Positions 16,046-24,065 of a DNA stretch of 64,000 bases are shown here, one piece after another. The stretch is taken from the NCBI RefSeq assembly GCF_008373755.1, contig NZ_VUJV01000001.1, forward strand, positions 744,001-808,000. The letters run 5' to 3'. The position numbers and the translations under genes are program-made. A model generated the notes under the pieces. That model saw only the letters and a list, made by a program, of their open reading frames with translations, was not told the origin of the DNA and ran no database searches. Source of the stretch: Nocardioides humilatus (GTDB lineage Bacteria > Actinomycetota > Actinomycetes > Propionibacteriales > Nocardioidaceae). Position 1 is the first letter of the stretch, and every line of letters begins with the position of its first letter.

Positions 16046-17815
16046 TCACCACGAACCGCCGCCACCTCCGCCGCCTCCGCCGCCACCCGAGAAGCCGCCA
16101 CCGCCTCCGGAGGAGGACGAGCTCTGGGTCGCCTCGTAGGACGAGATCGCGCTGCTGAGCGTGCTGTCGAAGTCGGCCACCATCGAGTCGGCGAAGCCGA
16201 CGGTGTTGTAGCCGGCGCCGTAGTACCAGTACGACGGCGTGGGCGGCTCGCTCCCGACCTCGACCCGGTACTTCTCGGCCCACTCCTTGGCGCAGTCGAA
16301 CGCGACGGCGTAGGGCAGGTAGGAGGTATAGAGCTCCTGGCGCCCGGAGAAGTCGAACCGGTCCTTGCTCGAAGGCGTCGACAGGATCCGCTTGAAGCCG
16401 CCGATGCGTGACCACAGCTCCCGTCCGGCCGGGGTGCGCTTGGTCGATGCCCCCGACTGGAGCAGCGCGATCGCGCCGGCGGTGAAGGCGGCGAACGGCA
16501 GGCCCATCACCGAGAGGTGGAAGGGACGCCAGAACGTGAAGGTGATCGTGGCGGCGAATCCGAGGAGGACCATGAGGCCGCCGAAGCCACCCATGCCTGC
16601 GCGGGAGAGCAGGCCGTTCATGATCGCCCACGTCTTGGTCTCAGCCGTGAAGGACGAGAGCTGGGTCTGCAGGACCTGGCCCGCGTGGACGTCCTTCTTG
16701 CCGGCGAAGAAGTGCGAGCCGGGTCCGGACAGCAGGCCCGCGATACTGGTGGTGATCGGGTCGAGCCCGGCCCAGCCCTGCGGGCCGGCCTTGTCGCTGA
16801 TGGTCCAGCCGATGTCGCTGCGCTGGAGGTCGACCGCCCCGTGCTCGGCCGCCTGCATCAGGCTCGCGACGAACGCGCGCCGGTCCACGCTCTCCTTCAG
16901 GATGAACTGCGCCTGCGCCGGCCCCACGCCCTCGGGCGGGGCATACATGAGCGGGAACCGCGGCTCGCGCTCGTAGGCCAGCCAGTTGAGCAGCAGGCCG
17001 AGACCGCCGAAGAGCAGCGCGATCAGCGCGAACACGCCGAACGTCGAGACGTTCGTGCCGAGGACGTCGTCGAAGCGGGGTGCCCACGGCAACGTCGCCT
17101 CCTCGGGCGGCGCGACGTCCTGCCCCGCGATCAGCGTGATCGGGGTGTGCGGGCTCAGCCCCTGAGCCTTGATCGTCAGGTCCTGGGTCCCGACACCTTG
17201 CACGTCACACGGGTCGGCCCCGTCGTCGACGGTGCCCTCACCCACGAGGCACTGGACGTCCTCCGCAGGCGCCGGCAGGTGCACCGTGAGCACGGCCTTG
17301 TCGATGTCTTGCTGCCACCCCGAGGGGATCAGGCTCCAGAAGAACTGCGAGTCCGTCGAGACGTCGTTGCCGCCCGGGGTCAGGGCCGCGTCCATGTGGT
17401 ACTTCAGGACATAGACGTGGTCGCCGGTCGACAGCGTCGTGTCGGCGTCGCCGATGCGGTAGTTGTCGTAGCGTCCCTGCTCCACCGTGTGTTTCACGTC
17501 GGTGTCGACGCCGTCGGCCGTGGCCTCGAAGTCCTCGGGGATCCGCCGGATGTCGGGATCGGTGCTGTCGACCCGGTCGAAGAACCGGAAGATGCCGTGC
17601 CGGTCGCTGACCGGGAAGTTCACCGTGAGGGTCTCGACGACGTCGAGGTCGCCGTCCTCGTCGACCGTGAAGTCGGCCTTGTAGGCCCGGATCGTCGTCG
17701 GCTCCGAGGCCGTCATGTCGGTCGACTCGAAGTCGACGTCGTAGAACAGGGCCGGGATGCAGAGCACCCCCACCAGCACCAAGAAGGTGATGGCCGACGC
17801 GATGAGGCGCTTCAT
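16046..17815 (-). CDS. DUF2207 family membrane protein
   Basis: 589 residues. An N-terminal membrane helix is followed by an extracellular DUF2207 beta-domain (TIRAYKADFTVDEDGDLDVVETLTVNF... GIFRFF). Membrane helices lie around 250-275 and 410-455. The C-terminus is an acidic/hydrophobic cytoplasmic segment ending in a Ser/Gly tail (runs of S and G, then SW). Such Gly-rich tails are usual in this family. Likely co-transcribed with lemA. Confidence 0.9.
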   Translation of the reverse strand: MKRLIASAITFLVLVGVLCIPALFYDVDFESTDMTASEPTTIRAYKADFTVDEDGDLDVVETLTVNFPVSDRHGIFRFFDRVDSTDPDIRRIPEDFEATADGVDTDVKHTVEQGRYDNYRIGDADTTLSTGDHVYVLKYHMDAALTPGGNDVSTDSQFFWSLIPSGWQQDIDKAVLTVHLPAPAEDVQCLVGEGTVDDGADPCDVQGVGTQDLTIKAQGLSPHTPITLIAGQDVAPPEEATLPWAPRFDDVLGTNVSTFGVFALIALLFGGLGLLLNWLAYEREPRFPLMYAPPEGVGPAQAQFILKESVDRRAFVASLMQAAEHGAVDLQRSDIGWTISDKAGPQGWAGLDPITTSIAGLLSGPGSHFFAGKKDVHAGQVLQTQLSSFTAETKTWAIMNGLLSRAGMGGFGGLMVLLGFAATITFTFWRPFHLSVMGLPFAAFTAGAIALLQSGASTKRTPAGRELWSRIGGFKRILSTPSSKDRFDFSGRQELYTSYLPYAVAFDCAKEWAEKYRVEVGSEPPTPSYWYYGAGYNTVGFADSMVADFDSTLSSAISSYEATQSSSSSGGGGGFSGGGGGGGGGGGSW

Positions 17816-17864
17816 GGACGCAACGCTAGGGGTTCACCGGCCCCTACCGCGTCATCCGCAAGGC

Positions 17865-18644
17865 TTAGTCGGTGCCGTGCTCGGCGATGAAGGCGAGGAT
17901 GTCCTCGGCCAGCTCGGGGCGGCAGACGATCACGTCGGGCAGGTAGACGTCGTCCTGGTTGTAGATCAGCTCGCTGCCGTCGACCCGGCTGGTGAAGAGC
18001 CCGGCAGCGCGGGCGACCGCGACCGGGGCGGCCGAGTCCCACTCGTACTGGCCACCGGCGTGGACGTAGGCGTCAGCGACGTCGCGCACGACCGACATCA
18101 TCTTCACGCCGGCCGAGCCCATCGGGACCAGCTCGGCGTCGAGCTTGGCCGCGAGCGCCTCGACGAAGGCCGGCGGGCGGCTGCGGCTGACGGCGATGCG
18201 GGGGCGGTCCGACGTACGCGCCGGGATCACCGGCGGCGTGCCGGTGTTGAACGTCTCGCCGATCACGGGCTGCGCGACCGCGCCGGCGGTCAGCGTGCCG
18301 CCCTCCCAGAGAGCGACGTGCACGGCCCAGTCGTCGCGCGGCGGCTCACTGAACTCGCGGGTGCCGTCGAGCGGGTCGATGATCCACACCTTCGCCGCAT
18401 CGAGCCGAGCCTTGTCGTCCTTGCCCTCCTCCGACAGCACCGCGTCGTCGGGCCGGTAGGTGGCCAGCAGGCCCATCAGCAGCTCGTGGGCGGCGGCGTC
18501 ACCGGCGTCCTTGAGCTCCTTGCCCTCCAGCCCCTCAGCACGCACCTCGAGCAGGCGGCGGCCAGCGGCCTCGGCCAGCCAGGCGGCGAGCAGGTGGTCG
18601 TCGGCGACGACCTCGGGAGCGGGGGTACCGGCGTCGAAAGTCAC
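17865..18644 (-). CDS. cysQ: 3'(2'),5'-bisphosphate nucleotidase CysQ / inositol monophosphatase family
   Basis: 259 residues, GTG start. Metal-binding motifs of the lithium-sensitive phosphatase superfamily are present: LSEEGKDD (Glu), WIIDPLDGTREFSE (DPLDGT motif) and YEWDSAAPVAVARAAG (WD motif). The DPLDGTREF form points to CysQ, which dephosphorylates PAP and PAPS to balance sulfur assimilation. It lies 19 nt after pth on the same strand. Confidence 0.9.
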   Translation of the reverse strand: MTFDAGTPAPEVVADDHLLAAWLAEAAGRRLLEVRAEGLEGKELKDAGDAAAHELLMGLLATYRPDDAVLSEEGKDDKARLDAAKVWIIDPLDGTREFSEPPRDDWAVHVALWEGGTLTAGAVAQPVIGETFNTGTPPVIPARTSDRPRIAVSRSRPPAFVEALAAKLDAELVPMGSAGVKMMSVVRDVADAYVHAGGQYEWDSAAPVAVARAAGLFTSRVDGSELIYNQDDVYLPDVIVCRPELAEDILAFIAEHGTD

Positions 18645-18663
18645 GCGGTCAGGGTAGAGGCCC

Positions 18664-19260
18664 TCAGGAATTGAATTTCTGTTGGGTGCGCTCGAGGCCC
18701 TCGGCGATGAGCGTCTCGACCGCGTCGGCCGCCGTGTCGACCTGGAAGGGGATCTCCTTGCGCTCGGTCGAGGAGTAGTTGGACAGCACGAAGTCGGCGA
18801 CCTCCTGGCGACCCGGGGGGCGGCCGATGCCGGCCCGGACCCGGTGGAAGTCGCCGGTGGCCAGCGAGGAGCGCATCGACTTCAGGCCGTTGTGGCCGTT
18901 GTCGCCGCCGCCGATCTTCACGCGGAGCGTGCCGAAGGGGATGTCGAGCTCGTCGTGGATCGCGACGATCCGGGCCGGCGGGACCTTGTAGAAGGTCGCG
19001 AGCGCCTTGATCGGACCGCCGAGCTCGTTCATGTAGGAGCGGCCCTTGGCGAGGACGACCCGCGGGCCGGGCGTGCCCGGCGCGCCGAGCCGACCCTCGA
19101 CCACGTCGGCGCGACCGGACTTGTGGGCGCGGAAACCGCTGCCCATCCGTCGCGCGAGCTCCTCGACGACGAGGTAGCCGATGTTGTGCCGGTGCCCGGA
19201 GTACGACGGTCCGGGGTTGCCGAGACCGACGACGAGCCACACCTCAGCGGGTTCGGTCAT
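18664..19260 (-). CDS. pth: Peptidyl-tRNA hydrolase
   Basis: 198 residues from the ATG at 19260, which has GGAGG 6 nt upstream; the frame extends further but without support. The family motifs are WLVVGLGNPGPSYSGHRHNIGY (catalytic His in HNIG), KGRSYMNELGG, IHDELDIPFG (catalytic Asp), GGGDNGHNGLKSM and FHRVRAGIGRP. It recycles peptidyl-tRNA released from stalled ribosomes. It is downstream of rplY, as in most actinobacteria. Confidence 0.97.
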   Translation of the reverse strand: MTEPAEVWLVVGLGNPGPSYSGHRHNIGYLVVEELARRMGSGFRAHKSGRADVVEGRLGAPGTPGPRVVLAKGRSYMNELGGPIKALATFYKVPPARIVAIHDELDIPFGTLRVKIGGGDNGHNGLKSMRSSLATGDFHRVRAGIGRPPGRQEVADFVLSNYSSTERKEIPFQVDTAADAVETLIAEGLERTQQKFNS

Positions 19261-19355
19261 GTCGTCCTCCGCGGCATCGATCGGGGTGCTCCCCGGCACG
19301 CCGTTGCGCGCCGGGGAGATCAGCCGGCCCAGGAACCACCTGAGCCGAGTGAACG

Positions 19356-20012
19356 TCACTCCTCGTCGCCGCCCTCGGCGGCAGCGTCGGCGTCGCCCTC
19401 GGCGGCGTCGGCGTCGCCCTCGGCAGCGGCCTCGTCACTCGCGGCGGCCTCGGACTCCTCGCCCAGGTCCTGCTCGACCTGCGCGGTGACGTTGACCAGC
19501 AGCGCCTCCGGGTCGGAGGTCAGGATCGAGCCCGACGGAAGCGAGAGCGAGCCGGCGAGGAACTGGGTGCCGGCCTCGGCGTCGGTGATGTCGAGCTCGA
19601 AGGACTCGGGGATGTGGGTGGCCTCGGTCTCGACCTGGACGGTCGTGTTGTCGGCAACGACGAGCGTGTCCTTGGCGGCCTCGCCGACCACGACGACCTG
19701 GACGTCGACGGTGACCTTCTCGCCGCGGCGCACGGCAACGAAGTCGATGTGCTCGAGCACGCGGCGGACCGGGTCGACCTGGACCTGCTTGGTCAGCGCG
19801 AGCTGGATCTTGCCGTCGATCTCGAGCTCGAGCAGCGCGTTGGCGCCGCCGTGCTTGAGCGCCATCATCGTGGCGTGGCCCGGGAGGGTCACGTGCATGG
19901 TGTCGTTGCCGTGGCCGTAGACGACCGCGGGGATCTTGTCCTCGCGGCGGATGCGGCGGGCCGCGCCCTTGCCGAACTCGGTGCGCAGCTCGGCGGTGAT
20001 CTTCTCGCTCAT
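19356..20012 (-). CDS. rplY: 50S ribosomal protein L25 (Ctc form)
   Basis: 218 residues from the ATG at 20012, with AGGAGA upstream. The N-terminal 5S-rRNA-binding L25 domain (ITAELRTEFGKGAARRIRR, IPAVVYGHGND) is followed by the TL5/Ctc domain (VDVQVVVVGEA, FELDITDAEAGTQFLAGSLSLP). The C-terminus is a low-complexity Glu/Ala/Asp tail with repeated AAEGDAD units. A 9-bp-stem hairpin lies in the leader. It sits between prs and pth as usual, except for an inserted ATPase gene upstream. Confidence 0.96.
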   Translation of the reverse strand: MSEKITAELRTEFGKGAARRIRREDKIPAVVYGHGNDTMHVTLPGHATMMALKHGGANALLELEIDGKIQLALTKQVQVDPVRRVLEHIDFVAVRRGEKVTVDVQVVVVGEAAKDTLVVADNTTVQVETEATHIPESFELDITDAEAGTQFLAGSLSLPSGSILTSDPEALLVNVTAQVEQDLGEESEAAASDEAAAEGDADAAEGDADAAAEGGDEE

Positions 20013-20053
20013 GGGGCTCTCCTGTGTGGTGGTCGGGACCCCGGAAACCAGAA

Positions 20054-20096
20054 ACGCCGCGCTTCCCAAACCCGATGACCGGTGGGCGCGCGGCGT
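20054..20096 (-). other. Strong hairpin in the rplY leader region
   Basis: A perfect 9-bp stem (20054-20062 with 20088-20096) closes a 25-base loop that contains an inner CCCA/TGGG pairing. On the minus strand it is followed by TTCTGGTTTCC, about 40 bases before the rplY ATG. It could be an attenuator, an L25 autoregulatory leader, or the remnant of a terminator. No T tract follows on the plus strand. Confidence 0.5.
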
Positions 20097-20237
20097 CGTA
20101 CGAAACGAGCCGGCCCAGTCGATCACGGAGTCACAGAAGCGGGAGCTCCCTCGCCGAGGCAACCTGAAGATGCTAGTCGTCGACCGGTCCGCAGCCAAAA
20201 TCCACAAGGGAACGACGATCGGGGTCGCCAAGCTTGC

Positions 20238-20276
20238 GATACATGTTGATACTTGCCCAAAGTATATTTGAGTATC
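20238..20276. promoter_or_regulatory. Four-half-site symmetric operator (GATAC x2 / GTATM x2)
   Basis: GATAC occurs at 238-242 and 248-252 (add 20000), and the mirror GTATA/GTATC at 262-266 and 272-276. All are placed exactly symmetrically about 20257 with a 10-bp period. The inner pair extends to ATACTT/AAGTAT. The site ends 15 bp before the ATG of the AAA+ ATPase and lies in an AT-rich patch unlike its surroundings. The spacing suits two dimers on one DNA face. Confidence 0.65.
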
Positions 20277-20291
20277 TCGGGAGGGCGCGCC

Positions 20292-21473
20292 ATGGTCGAC
20301 AACCCCTACACGCCTGGCCAGATCCCGCGGATACTCGCCGGCCGCAGGGCGGAGCTCCGCAGGATCGAGGATCGGCTCGCGCGCGTCGTCGCTTATGGCG
20401 AGCTCGGCGGTCCGCTGCTGGTGTTCCACGCTCCACGCGGACTGGGGAAGACTTCCTTGCTACGCGCTGCCGAACGCAACGCCGAGACCATGGGGTTCGC
20501 CTCCGCGTGGGTGGCGTGCTCCCGGGAACGGCAGGTCCTTCCCGAGCTCGTGCGCTCGTTGCAGACCGCGCTCGAACGGTCCGACGCCATGCCGCGCGGC
20601 GGCGCCGGCGGCCGTTGGCGCAAGCGTCTCCAGTCGGTCACGGTCGAGGTCGGACTGCCGGGAGCCAAGGTGCAGGCATCGGTGGCGAGTCCCCCGGCGG
20701 CAACGGAGGAGCCCATCGCGACGGCTCCGATCGCAGCCCTCGAGGGGCTGCTGCACGACACCGCGACGCTCGTACGACGACGCGGCGGCGCCGGTCTGCT
20801 GTTGTTCCTCGACGAGCTCCACACCGCATCGGCCGATGACATGTCCGTGCTCCTGAACACCCTGCAGAACCTCGACGGTCACCGGGAGGACAACCCCCTG
20901 GCAGTCGTCGCAGCCGGACTGCCCGTCACGCCGGAAGCACTGACCCGGGCCGCCACCTTCGGGGAGCGCAGCGCGTTCGTGTCCCTCGACGTGCTCAGCG
21001 ACGAGGACGCCCGCGCGCTCCTGGTCGGAGCCGCCGCCGCGGAAGACGTCACCTGGAGCGACCGAGCCCTCCAGGCCGTGATCGCCGAGTCGCGGGGATA
21101 CCCCTACCTCCTGCAGCTCATCGGCAGCACGACCTGGGAGGCAGCCCCACCGCTCGCGGGAGGCCAGCTGGACCTCGCCGACGTCCGCAAGGGGCTTCCG
21201 GCGGCCCGTGACCAGCTCGCCGCCATGCACCGGGCCCGATGGGGAGCCGCCTCACCCCTGCAGAAGTCGTTCCTCGCGGCCATGGCAGCGGCGGGCGTCG
21301 ACAACGTCACCCGCGCGGAGATCGCGGAGCGGATGGGCCGTGACTCGCGGTCCATCAGCGTGCCCCGCGACCGGCTGATCGAGAAGGGCGTGATCGAGCC
21401 GGTCGGTCACGGACTGGTGCGGTTCACGCTGCCCGAGTTCGGAGCCTTCGTGCGGAGCCTGGACGACGCCTGA
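20292..21473 (+). CDS. Orc1/Cdc6-like AAA+ ATPase with C-terminal winged helix
   Basis: 393 residues from the ATG at 20292, with GGGAGG 7 nt upstream. Walker A is APRGLGKTS (47-55), Walker B is LLLFLDELH (169-177), and VVAAGL (205-210) fits the sensor-1 strand. SRGYPYLLQLIG (267-278) is a signature of an AAA_16 subgroup. The last ~75 residues (KSFLAAMAAAGVDNVTRAEIAERMG... KGVIEPVGHGLVRF) form a winged helix. The layout resembles archaeal Orc1/Cdc6. It is inserted, in opposite orientation, into the conserved prs-rplY junction, and has its own symmetric operator. Function unknown; DNA binding is inferred. Confidence 0.85.
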   Translation: MVDNPYTPGQIPRILAGRRAELRRIEDRLARVVAYGELGGPLLVFHAPRGLGKTSLLRAAERNAETMGFASAWVACSRERQVLPELVRSLQTALERSDAMPRGGAGGRWRKRLQSVTVEVGLPGAKVQASVASPPAATEEPIATAPIAALEGLLHDTATLVRRRGGAGLLLFLDELHTASADDMSVLLNTLQNLDGHREDNPLAVVAAGLPVTPEALTRAATFGERSAFVSLDVLSDEDARALLVGAAAAEDVTWSDRALQAVIAESRGYPYLLQLIGSTTWEAAPPLAGGQLDLADVRKGLPAARDQLAAMHRARWGAASPLQKSFLAAMAAAGVDNVTRAEIAERMGRDSRSISVPRDRLIEKGVIEPVGHGLVRFTLPEFGAFVRSLDDA

Positions 21474-21478
21474 CGTGG

Positions 21479-22459
21479 TCAGGCGTGGCCGTCGAACATG
21501 CTCGTGACCGAGCCGTCCTCGAAGACTTCCTTGATCGCCCGGGCGAGCATCGGGGCGATCGACAACGTGGTGAGTTTGTCGAACTGCTTGTCCGAGGGGA
21601 TCGGCAGCGTGTTGGTCACGACGATCTCGACCGCGCTGCAGTTCTTGAGGCGGTCGACAGCAGGGTCGGACAAGATCGCGTGGGTCGCGGCGATGACGAC
21701 GCCCGCGGCGCCGTCGGCCATCAGGGCCTCGGCGGCCTTCACGATCGTGCCACCGGTGTCGATCATGTCGTCGGTCAGCACGCAGACGCGCCCCTTGACC
21801 TCACCGACGACGCGGTTGGCGACGACCTCGTTGGCCACATCGGTGCGGCGGCTCTTGTGGATGAAGGCCAGCGGGGCGCCACCGAGGCGGGCTGACCAAC
21901 GCTCGGCGACCTTGATGCGGCCGGCGTCGGGCGAGACCACGGCGAGCGGCTGGGCGCCGTACTGGGCCTTGATGTAGTCGGTGAGGATCGGCAGCGCCAT
22001 CAGGTGGTCGACCGGGCCGTTGAAGAAGCCCTGGAGCTGGTCGGCGTGGAGGTCGACGGTGATGATCCGGTCGGCGCCCGCGGTCTTGAACATGTCGGCC
22101 ATCAGACGGGCCGAGATCGGCTCGCGGCCACGGTGCTTCTTGTCCTGGCGGCTGTAGCCCCAGAACGGCATGACCACGGTGATCCGCTTGGCGGAGGCGC
22201 GCTTGAGCGCGTCGACCATGATCAGCTGCTCCATGATCCACTCGTTGATCGGAGCGGTGTGGCTCTGGAGCACGAAGGCGTCACAGCCGCGGACGCTCTC
22301 CTCGAACCGGATGTAGATCTCGCCGTTGGCGAACTCACGCGCCTCGGTCGGCACGAGCGAGATGCCGAGGATCTCGGCGACCTCTGCGGACAGCTCCGGG
22401 TGGGCCCGGCCACTGAAGACCATCAGGTTCTTCTCAGTGGTCCGAAGGATTCCGGTCAC
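21479..22459 (-). CDS. prs: Ribose-phosphate pyrophosphokinase
   Basis: 326 residues from the GTG at 22459, which has AGGAG 6 nt upstream; the TTG at 22465 is too close to it. Motifs: NLMVFSGRAHPELSAEVA, SFGNGE-like FANGEIYIRFEESVRG, the ATP/ribose-phosphate site DLHADQLQGFF, and the PRPP-binding loop LTDDMIDTGGTI. It makes PRPP from ribose 5-phosphate and ATP for purine, pyrimidine, His and Trp pathways. It lies downstream of glmU (90-nt gap). Confidence 0.97.
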   Translation of the reverse strand: MTGILRTTEKNLMVFSGRAHPELSAEVAEILGISLVPTEAREFANGEIYIRFEESVRGCDAFVLQSHTAPINEWIMEQLIMVDALKRASAKRITVVMPFWGYSRQDKKHRGREPISARLMADMFKTAGADRIITVDLHADQLQGFFNGPVDHLMALPILTDYIKAQYGAQPLAVVSPDAGRIKVAERWSARLGGAPLAFIHKSRRTDVANEVVANRVVGEVKGRVCVLTDDMIDTGGTIVKAAEALMADGAAGVVIAATHAILSDPAVDRLKNCSAVEIVVTNTLPIPSDKQFDKLTTLSIAPMLARAIKEVFEDGSVTSMFDGHA

Positions 22460-22549
22460 GCGCAACTCCTGTGGTCGCCTGCGGCAGTTGTCACCGATTG
22501 TGCCGTCTCGCCGACGTCAGTCCCAAGTCCCCGCCCGTTTTCGGACAGT

Positions 22550-23989
22550 TCACTCTTCGTCGGTCGCCGCTGCGGCCGCGTCGCCCTGGGCGGTGCCGGC
22601 GCGCTTGCGCTGGGCCCAGCCCTCGAGGTTGCGCTGCTGGCCGGAGCTGAGACCCAGCGCACCGGGCGGGACGTCCTTGCGGACCACCGTGCCCGCGCCC
22701 GTGCCGGCGCCGTCACCGACCGTGACCGGCGCGACGAAAGTGTTGTTGGAACCGGTGCGCGCGTGCTTGCCGATCACCGTGCGGTGCTTCTCGACCCCGT
22801 CGTAGTTGGCGAAGATCGTGCCGGCGCCGATGTTGGTGCCGTCACCGATCTCGGCGTCACCGACGTAGGACAGGTGCGGGACCTTCGCACCGTCACCGAT
22901 ACGGGCGTTCTTGGTCTCGACGAAGGCGCCGATCTTGCCGCCCGCGCCGAGCAGGGTCCCGGGTCGTAGGTAGGAGAAGGGTCCGACGGTGGCACCGTCA
23001 CCGATGACGGCGAGCTGCCCGTGCGTCCGTACGACGCGCGCACCCACCCCGATCTCGCAGTCCTCCAGCGTCGTGTCGGGTCCGATCACGGCGTCCTCGG
23101 CGACCACGGTCGCCCCTAGGAGTTGGGTGCCGGCGAGGATCGTGACGTCGGCGGCGAGCACGACGTCGGCGTCGATCCAGGTCGTCTCGGGGTCCATCAC
23201 CGAGACGCCGTCCTTCATCCAGCGGGTGACGATCCGGCGGTTGAGCTCGCGGCCGAGGACGGCGAGCTGGGCGCGGTCGTTGGCGCCTTCGGTCTGCCAC
23301 ACGTCGTCGACCGGGAAGGCCGTCACGGTCAGCCCGGAGTCGCGGGCGAGCTGGACGGTGTCGGTCAGGTAGTACTCGCCGTTGGCGTTGTCGTTGCCGA
23401 TCCGCCCGACCGCTTCGAGGAGGAACCCGGCGTCGAAGGCCAGGATCCCCGAGTTGATCTCGCGGATCATCCGCTGCTCGGCACTGGCGTCCTTCTCCTC
23501 CACGATCGCGAGCACGTCGCCCTCGTCGTCGCGGACGATCCGGCCGTAGCCCGTCGGCGCCTCGACGACGCCCGACAGGATGCTGACGGCCGCCTGCGCC
23601 GCCTCGTGCTCAGCGGCGAACCAGCGCAGCGTGGCGCCCTCGAGGAGGGGCGTGTCGCCGTACGCGATCAGGACGGTGCCGCTGTCCGGCGCCCCGGTGT
23701 CGGCAGCCATCGCCTCGAGCGCGACGCGGACCGCGTGCCCGGTGCCGAGCTGCTGCTCCTGCACGGCCAGCACCGCCTCGGGCAGGAGCTCGAGGATGTG
23801 CGGGCCGACCTGCTCGCGCTGGTGGCCGACGACCGCGCAGACGCGGGTCGGCTCAAGACCCCCGACGGCGCCCAGGACGTGACCGATCATGCTGCGGCCG
23901 CCGATGCGGTGCAGGACCTTCATGGTCTTGGACTTCATCCGGGTGCCGCCACCGGCGGCGAGGACGATCACGGTGAGCTGGTCGGCCAT
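22550..23989 (-). CDS. glmU: Bifunctional UDP-GlcNAc pyrophosphorylase / glucosamine-1-P acetyltransferase
   Basis: 479 residues. The N-terminal uridyltransferase has LAAGGGTRMKSKTMKVLH (signature GGTRM and catalytic Lys), AYGDTPLL and the ENVYLTD-like GEYYLTD. The C-terminal left-handed beta-helix has hexapeptide repeats and SYVGDAEIGDGTNIGAGTIFANYDG, the acetyltransferase site. It ends in an acidic Ala-rich tail. It produces UDP-GlcNAc for cell wall synthesis. glmU-prs is the standard actinobacterial order. Confidence 0.97.
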   Translation of the reverse strand: MADQLTVIVLAAGGGTRMKSKTMKVLHRIGGRSMIGHVLGAVGGLEPTRVCAVVGHQREQVGPHILELLPEAVLAVQEQQLGTGHAVRVALEAMAADTGAPDSGTVLIAYGDTPLLEGATLRWFAAEHEAAQAAVSILSGVVEAPTGYGRIVRDDEGDVLAIVEEKDASAEQRMIREINSGILAFDAGFLLEAVGRIGNDNANGEYYLTDTVQLARDSGLTVTAFPVDDVWQTEGANDRAQLAVLGRELNRRIVTRWMKDGVSVMDPETTWIDADVVLAADVTILAGTQLLGATVVAEDAVIGPDTTLEDCEIGVGARVVRTHGQLAVIGDGATVGPFSYLRPGTLLGAGGKIGAFVETKNARIGDGAKVPHLSYVGDAEIGDGTNIGAGTIFANYDGVEKHRTVIGKHARTGSNNTFVAPVTVGDGAGTGAGTVVRKDVPPGALGLSSGQQRNLEGWAQRKRAGTAQGDAAAAATDEE

Positions 23990-24065
23990 GTGCCGAGCCT
24001 ACGGGGAGGGCGCCGTACCTGCCGTTCGGGCCAATCCTGCCCAGGTTTCGGCGATACTTCCCGCC

